From assembly GCA_037143735.1 (NCBI GenBank), contig JBAWYD010000076.1:1-10996 (forward strand): DNA of 10,996 bases, written 5' to 3'. The notes below the pieces were generated by a model. That model was not told the origin of the DNA. It worked only from the letters and a program-made list of their open reading frames with translations, and did no database searches. The stretch's first letter is position 1. Each line of letters starts with the position of its first letter. The DNA comes from JAPLJQ01 sp037143735. GTDB lineage: Bacteria; Desulfobacterota; Syntrophia; Syntrophales; UBA2185. Shown here piece after piece: positions 7,201 through 10,996 of the stretch. Position numbers and translations under genes: made by a program.

Positions 7201-8512
7201 ATCCCCAGGGTTCATAATAGGATGGGAAAACTCCCAGGTCACACCCGGAAAGGGCTTCGTAATATGTCATGTTGATAAGGCCGTCATGTCCGTTTAAATA
7301 GGCCGGGCTGAAGATGACATTGACCATGTTTTGCTGGGAATTTCTGAGCCCCAGCCTGCTGCATGTTTGCAGAATGGGATCCGACGCCTCATAGTGAAGC
7401 CTGTGGGTTGCAATGGGAGGGTTTCCCGGGTCCGGTCTCGTGTAATCGCACTGCAGAGCGGGAATCAAATCCGTGTGACCCCCAAGAACAAAAAGAAAAG
7501 CAAGAATGGGGTTATGGTTATCTCCTGACATTTCTTTGTCAAGACGACCGAGGGCATTCAAAAAGATATCAATCCCCTTGTTGTGGAACTCATAGCGGCC
7601 CGAGATGATCATGATCTTCGTGCTTGCAGGAAAATCCTTTTTCAGAAAATGTGACGCCGCCTTCAGGAGTTTTTCCCTGGATTTTAATGCCGGGTTCCGA
7701 TGATCCGAAAGATCCGGAATATTGTCCATATCCAGGCCGTTGGGAGTGATCACATCGGGGAGCCTGCCGAGGAAATTTTTTGCTTCCGATGCGGTGATCT
7801 CACTGACAGTCGTAAAACAATCCGCTTCTCTCGCGGCGACGACTTCCATGGAGTATTTTGCATTGATGTTATGGGCGGCGGCTTCCCCCTGGGGTGAGAT
7901 ATTGTCCATGGCCATATAAATATCAACGCCCGATCCGGCGAGCGTCCTTCCCAGGATGGTGGCATGGGTGGTAAAAACCGTCCCGATTTCGGGGACCTTT
8001 TTCTTTATACACAGGATTCCCGCCCCGCACATCCACTCATGAAATTGAGCAACAGCGGGTATTTCCTGGGGTCTGATGGCCAGATTATAGATCGTTTCAA
8101 TGACCTCGCCGCAGGCATAACTGAACATCACCGGTTCCACATAATCCCACCCGCCGGCTATGGAATCCACGCCATAATCTTCCCAGATACGGAAGAGGAG
8201 CTGATCCTTGTCGTATTTCTTTCCGAAACCGACGAGGATGACCTTGGGTTCACCGGGAATTTTCCATCGGCCAAAACGGCAGGGTATTTCTTTGATGGCC
8301 GTGACTTCCCTGATCTTTGTCCAGCAGTCCTCATCCGTTTCTTCAAATTCAAGATTGCTTTTAAGATCGGGTCCCAGGAGGATATAACGATCCCCGTAAA
8401 TCTTTATCGCTTCTCTGAGTTTACTCGCTATGACCGTATATATGCCGCCAACCTTGTTGCAAACCTCCCAGCTGACCTCAAACAGATAGCCTTTATCATG
8501 ATGCTGCTTCAC
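4247..8512 (-). CDS. Bifunctional fusion: GT3 glycogen synthase + GT35 alpha-glucan phosphorylase
   Basis: A 1421-aa cytoplasmic protein joining two complete enzymes. Residues ~10-542 are a eukaryote-type GT3 glycogen synthase (UDP-glucose to alpha-1,4-glucan): KVGGIYTVI at 20-28, TTHATILGR near 181-189, and YYEPWGYTPLE with the two catalytic-site glutamates E434 and E442, spaced eight apart as in yeast Gsy2. The arginine-rich regulatory tail of yeast synthase is not seen. Residues ~575-657 are a DUF3417 domain (LAYNLWWTWHP), then ~668-1290 a short-type alpha-glucan phosphorylase (glucan + phosphate to glucose-1-phosphate): SGGLGTLSGDHLK (692-704), HINEGHSAF (840-848), FTTHTPVEAGN (878-888), GFARRFAPYKR (1068-1078), and EASGTSGEK (1165-1173), whose K1173 aligns with the PLP lysine. 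The final ~120 residues are the usual C-terminal domain of this phosphorylase type. GTG at 8512 is preferred over the GTG three codons upstream (8521), because AAGGAG stands 8 nt before it. It overlaps the GH57 gene by 17 nt. Confidence 0.93.
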   Translation of the reverse strand: MKQHHDKGYLFEVSWEVCNKVGGIYTVIASKLREAIKIYGDRYILLGPDLKSNLEFEETDEDCWTKIREVTAIKEIPCRFGRWKIPGEPKVILVGFGKKYDKDQLLFRIWEDYGVDSIAGGWDYVEPVMFSYACGEVIETIYNLAIRPQEIPAVAQFHEWMCGAGILCIKKKVPEIGTVFTTHATILGRTLAGSGVDIYMAMDNISPQGEAAAHNINAKYSMEVVAAREADCFTTVSEITASEAKNFLGRLPDVITPNGLDMDNIPDLSDHRNPALKSREKLLKAASHFLKKDFPASTKIMIISGRYEFHNKGIDIFLNALGRLDKEMSGDNHNPILAFLFVLGGHTDLIPALQCDYTRPDPGNPPIATHRLHYEASDPILQTCSRLGLRNSQQNMVNVIFSPAYLNGHDGLINMTYYEALSGCDLGVFPSYYEPWGYTPLESAAYAVPTITTDQAGFGLWVQKTIGENGGVILLNRKGQNLNIIEENFYGIFKNFLSWTEKETRDRRKGARHVALKANWKNFFKSYLNAYEKAVIVARDRSSKLSSIYYRMEKKYTFVGTVSAQPYFRMFTAVANLPEKIGRLRELAYNLWWTWHPKARSLYISLDPKIWPEMGNNPVRMLETVSSEKLMEASENTSYMNLYSQIVQQFDEYMSEKTPSKNVQASQAIKWSSPIAYFSTEYGLHESIPIYSGGLGTLSGDHLKTASDLNIPLVGVGLLYKNGYFRQVIDKNGVQIAEYPENDLSLMPVQIVRDDVDNEVQISLELPGRTLFANLWEVKVGRVSLYLLNTDIARNTVQDRKITERLYPADQRTRIEQEILLGMGGVRLLKKLGVRPRVYHINEGHSAFLIFERISDLMTEEGLSLDEAMEVVRGSTVFTTHTPVEAGNERFPKDLMEHYFTGFVKRTQMSWAQLWELGRKEIGEDKPFFMTILAFKMSHISNAVSRVHEDVSRRLWRDVWKGFNMSDVPIRHITNGAHTLSYIAPRMKTLLDTYLGNEWETNTADPEIWERVQDIPDSQLWDMRYELKQKTINFLREYLSKHWAKYGYSKTWREEFFSKINPAGLIIGFARRFAPYKRAELILSDLDRLERMLNHPNRPVHIIFAGKSHPNDEMGKNLIKMVIDICKDDRFRGKIFFLEDYDIHIARYLVQGVDVWLNTPRRPYEASGTSGEKVVANGVLNLSVSDGWWSEGYDGTNGWTIGPVVGGYSEERVNADEEDGQSLYSLLENTVIPTFYNREISGLPEKWISMIKRSMQTLMPKFNTQRMLLQYYHDIYMPTANRAHDLSEDSYRMAKDLADWKRKIPMRFSSLKLLDVSIEGIHGDTVLVEQPLNVNARIDPGKMGADEILVELLIGRKDGHEFDGAPDCVPLDVADRTPDGVLTFSVEYIVKQNGPYYYGVRVMPYHKCLTSRQETGLILWA

Positions 8513-9710
8513 GAACGACACTCCTTCTCTTCCCTATTGTACCGGAAAAATCATCAAGAATATTCATGTAGTTGATATATGCATCATAGGGTGATGCATA
8601 GGGGTTAAAATATTTATGGACATCCCCGTCGGCAAAGTATTTGGTGCACATATAGTAAAAATGATCCGACGTCTGGAACATGCGCCAGGTGCGGAGGATG
8701 TTTTCGTCTTTCCGGCGGCGAACCTTCGCCTCCATAGCGTAAAGGGTTTGGATGGCATCTTTCTGAAGGGTATTCCCCATCCAGGCGCTTAAATCCCTGT
8801 CCATATCCGCCCAAGAGACGAAATCCGGCACATCAAGGGTGGCAACGGGTTCATGATCCCCGGCAGCTTCGGAGGGCGTCTGGAATCTGAAGGCAGGATT
8901 CTTGATGACTTCCCGGGGGAGCATCCGGATAAATTCAAAGATCCCCGTTTCCTGCCACTGGTGTTCGCCAAAGGTTTCATAATCCATGAAAAGATTGATC
9001 AACTTTTCCCCGTCGCGGTTCACATGATGGATCCAGTGGGCATACTTGTCGGCCATGAGGGGATATTCAGACCATTTCGTGTTGGAAAACCGGAAGGCCA
9101 CATCATCGGACAGCCGATAGTTCCTCAAAAGAAGTTTCAGGCTTTCACATCCCGCCGGCTGATAGACATAATTGGGACTCCGCCATCCGAGGATTTTATC
9201 CGCCCCTTCCGCCATGATGACCCGGTAGCCCATCTTTTCCACGACCTTTGCAAGGTCATTATTATAAATCAGTTCGGTATGGCGAAATGTCTTCCCGGTC
9301 TGACCGAAAAGAGATGTCATTTTTTTCTTATGCAACGTCACCTGCTCTTTAAATTCACGTAAAGAAAAGAGAAAGGAGAGAGAATGGTTGTATGTTTCGT
9401 TGATGAATTCGACACATCCCGTGTCGGCAAGCCGCTTGAAGCTGTCCAGGACATCCATCCGGTACTTTTCAAGCTGATCGATGACGGTACCCGTTATGGA
9501 ATAGGAAATCCGGAAATCTCCCCGGTACCGCCTGATCAGATTCAGCATGATCCTGTTGGCGGGGAGATAACATTTTTCGGCGACTTTATGGAGGATCAGG
9601 CGGTTTTTATCTTCATCTTCGTAATCATGGTTATGATCGATATCGAAAAAAGTGTAGTGCCTCAATCGACGGGGCTGATGGACCTGGAAATAAAGACAGA
9701 CACTTGGCAT
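8496..9710 (-). CDS. GH57 alpha-amylase-like glycoside hydrolase
   Basis: A 404-aa family 57 glycosidase without signal peptide, so intracellular. The family's conserved regions appear in order: HQP at residues 11-13 (region 1), VEFINETYNHSLS around 100-112 (region 2), HTELIY with E146 as nucleophile (region 3), MDYETFGEH with D243 as acid/base (region 4), and a Trp-containing SAWMGNTLQ segment near 308-316 (region 5). GH57 enzymes are retaining alpha-glucan hydrolases, 4-alpha-glucanotransferases or branching enzymes. At ~400 aa this one is shorter than the 500-700 aa typical of characterised branching enzymes and 4-alpha-glucanotransferases and resembles the short alpha-amylase-like group, whose exact activity is mostly unproven. 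Start: the ATG at 9710 has GGAGG, part of a perfect GGAGGTGAT, 8 nt upstream; GTG 9719 and ATG 9716 lie within or too near that site. The stop codon of the upstream GT4 gene is inside this Shine-Dalgarno sequence, implying coupled translation. Confidence 0.9.
   Translation of the reverse strand: MPSVCLYFQVHQPRRLRHYTFFDIDHNHDYEDEDKNRLILHKVAEKCYLPANRIMLNLIRRYRGDFRISYSITGTVIDQLEKYRMDVLDSFKRLADTGCVEFINETYNHSLSFLFSLREFKEQVTLHKKKMTSLFGQTGKTFRHTELIYNNDLAKVVEKMGYRVIMAEGADKILGWRSPNYVYQPAGCESLKLLLRNYRLSDDVAFRFSNTKWSEYPLMADKYAHWIHHVNRDGEKLINLFMDYETFGEHQWQETGIFEFIRMLPREVIKNPAFRFQTPSEAAGDHEPVATLDVPDFVSWADMDRDLSAWMGNTLQKDAIQTLYAMEAKVRRRKDENILRTWRMFQTSDHFYYMCTKYFADGDVHKYFNPYASPYDAYINYMNILDDFSGTIGKRRSVVREAAS
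8521..8526 (-). promoter_or_regulatory. Ribosome binding site deciding the start of the GT3-GT35 fusion
   Basis: AAGGAG on the minus strand lies 8 nt before GTG 8512 but overlaps GTG 8521, so the downstream GTG is the better start. The site is still upstream of the GH57 stop codon at 8496-8498, that is, inside the preceding gene's reading frame. Confidence 0.65.
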
Positions 9711-9714
9711 ATTC

Positions 9715-9724
9715 ATCACCTCCC
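9715..9724 (-). promoter_or_regulatory. Strong ribosome binding site of the GH57 gene, overlapping the GT4 stop
   Basis: GGGAGGTGAT on the minus strand is nearly fully complementary to the 3' end of 16S rRNA. Its TGA (9718-9716) is the stop codon of the GT4 gene. A ribosome ending the GT4 gene would therefore sit on the signal that starts GH57 translation at 9710. Confidence 0.75.
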
Positions 9725-10996
9725 GGATTGATAAACCGTAACTATTTTCTCTGCCGCGTTTTCCCAGCGGATATTCCGCACCTCTTCACGGGACCTTTCC
9801 ACAATTTCATCGGAAAGTGCCGGGTGTTTTAAAATGGCAATGATCTTGTTGGCCATTTCTTTTACATCCCAGAAGTCCACTTTCAGGGCGTGGCGCAGGA
9901 TTTCAGATACGCCGGACTGTTTTGAAATAATTACGGGCACATCATAGACCATCGCCTCCAGAGGCGAGATGCCGAAAGGCTCGGATACACTCGGCATGAC
10001 ATACAGATCACTCATGGTAAAAATCTGCTCGACTTCCGCCCCCTGCAGAAAACCGGTGAAGTGAAAACTTTTCCCTATTCCCAGCTCCGCAACCCGCTTG
10101 ATCATGCGGGGCATCATGTCTCCCGCGCCCGCCATGACAAATGTCACATCGGGAATCTCTTTTAGCACTTTCGCCGCCGCCTCGACGAAATAGTCCGGAC
10201 CTTTCTGAAAAGTGATTCTGCCCAGAAAAAGGACTATTTTTTTATCCATATTCCTTTCCACCTTATATGCTGCTCCGGCTTCAGCACGGGAAACGGCATT
10301 GTGAACGACGGTTATTTTATCGGGATGAACGCCATAACGGTTGACAATCAGGTTTTTGGTGTAGTGGCTGACGGCAATGATACGATCAGCCGATGACATG
10401 CCCAGCCTTTCGATGTCATAGATGTCCTGGTTGACGTGATCTCCGCTCCGGTCGAACTCGAGGGCGTGAACATGAAGAATCAAAGGTTTCCCGCTGATCT
10501 TTTTAGCATGAAGACCGGCAAAAATCGTCATCCAGTCATGGGCATGGATCACATCAAACGTCTGCTTTTCAGCGATAACGCCTGCCACCTTTCCATATCT
10601 CAGGACTTCTGCAATGAGATTGGGTCCGTAGTGTTCGGAAATCTCAAATAAACGATATCTCTTTTCTTCCTTCGGGTCCTTTTCCCATGTCAGGTGGGTG
10701 AGATCAGGATCTTCCAGAAGGTCTGCGTATTGATGTTCATTGAGATACGGCCTCAAAAGGGAATGAATCAGCCTTACATCCAGCCCATGAAAAAAATGAT
10801 CCTCCGTAAGAGATTGAACCGGGACAGGAACTTCTGAGGCCGAAATCAATTCCACATGGGACGGATCTCCCTTGCTCTTCAGCCTCGGAACGACAAAAAT
10901 AACCTCGTGGCCAAGCCCTGTCAGGGCCTTCGTGATACCATAACAGGCCGTTCCGAGACCGCCACTCATATGGGGTGGAAATTCCCATCCAAACAT
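9716..10996 (-). CDS. GT4-family glycosyltransferase, glycogen synthase-like (5' end probably cut off)
   Basis: 426 residues are visible; the frame is open to the window edge. The first visible codon is an ATG followed by FGWEFPPHMSGGLG; related proteins usually have a few hydrophobic residues before the FGWEFPP motif, so the true start is probably just outside. The fold is GT-B: SGGLGTA (11-17) in the nucleotide-sugar/acceptor loop, HAHDWMT (151-157), GRITFQKGP with R260 and K265, which contact the donor diphosphate in this family, and SEPFGISPLE with E339 and E347 of the EX7E motif. This is a retaining sugar transferase of the GT4 type. GT4 proteins encoded next to GH57 genes are commonly annotated as glycogen or starch synthases, but donor and acceptor cannot be read from the sequence; maltose-1-phosphate or trehalose-type products are alternatives. 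It lies 5 nt upstream of the GH57 start on the same strand, first visible gene of the glucan operon. No signal peptide is seen in the visible part. Confidence 0.88.
   Translation of the reverse strand: MFGWEFPPHMSGGLGTACYGITKALTGLGHEVIFVVPRLKSKGDPSHVELISASEVPVPVQSLTEDHFFHGLDVRLIHSLLRPYLNEHQYADLLEDPDLTHLTWEKDPKEEKRYRLFEISEHYGPNLIAEVLRYGKVAGVIAEKQTFDVIHAHDWMTIFAGLHAKKISGKPLILHVHALEFDRSGDHVNQDIYDIERLGMSSADRIIAVSHYTKNLIVNRYGVHPDKITVVHNAVSRAEAGAAYKVERNMDKKIVLFLGRITFQKGPDYFVEAAAKVLKEIPDVTFVMAGAGDMMPRMIKRVAELGIGKSFHFTGFLQGAEVEQIFTMSDLYVMPSVSEPFGISPLEAMVYDVPVIISKQSGVSEILRHALKVDFWDVKEMANKIIAILKHPALSDEIVERSREEVRNIRWENAAEKIVTVYQSGR

Noticed and set aside
7964..8575. Plus-strand open frame of 203 codons opposite the GT3 domain
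   Set aside because: The opposite strand encodes a clear GT3 synthase N-terminus; the plus frame has no motif or ribosome binding site.

Overview
The window looks like chromosomal DNA of a Gram-negative bacterium, most likely a deltaproteobacterium (Desulfobacterota, Syntrophus/Smithella-like). This is an inference from the gene repertoire, the signal peptides and an Alu-sized G/C-rich palindromic repeat; no rRNA or marker gene is present to confirm it. No tRNA, rRNA, CRISPR array, transposase or phage gene was seen.

Left part (1-3201). A ~157-bp imperfect palindrome with 17-bp terminal inverted repeats (23-179) lies downstream of a two-gene minus-strand unit. That unit encodes an exported 503-aa protein with seven WG repeats and an unassigned C-terminal half, then, 18 nt later, an exported cysteine-containing 390-aa protein of unknown function. 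A 253-bp divergent intergenic region follows. It holds a 43-bp tandem duplication and a plausible sigma70 promoter for the WG unit. On its other side a small exported AMIN-domain protein is read on the plus strand.

Right part (3623-10996). A tightly packed minus-strand operon, read from right to left, is devoted to alpha-glucan (glycogen) metabolism. It contains a GT4 glycosyltransferase (its first codons probably lie outside the window), a GH57 alpha-amylase-like glycosidase, a 1421-aa fusion of a eukaryote-type GT3 glycogen synthase with a complete GT35 alpha-glucan phosphorylase, and a cytoplasmic SGNH/GDSL hydrolase. Neighbouring genes are 5 nt apart, overlap by 17 nt, and are 21 nt apart, which points to co-transcription and translational coupling. 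The operon promoter would lie beyond the right edge.

Together the operon can plausibly elongate a linear alpha-1,4-glucan (GT3 and perhaps GT4), reshape or hydrolyse it (GH57) and recover glucose-1-phosphate from it (GT35). The synthetic and phosphorolytic activities sit on one polypeptide, which is the most striking feature here. No branching enzyme or sugar-nucleotide pyrophosphorylase is in the window. No wholly undescribed system could be demonstrated; the best leads are the bifunctional fusion with its SGNH partner, the WG/unknown exported pair, and the quadruplex-prone palindromic repeat.
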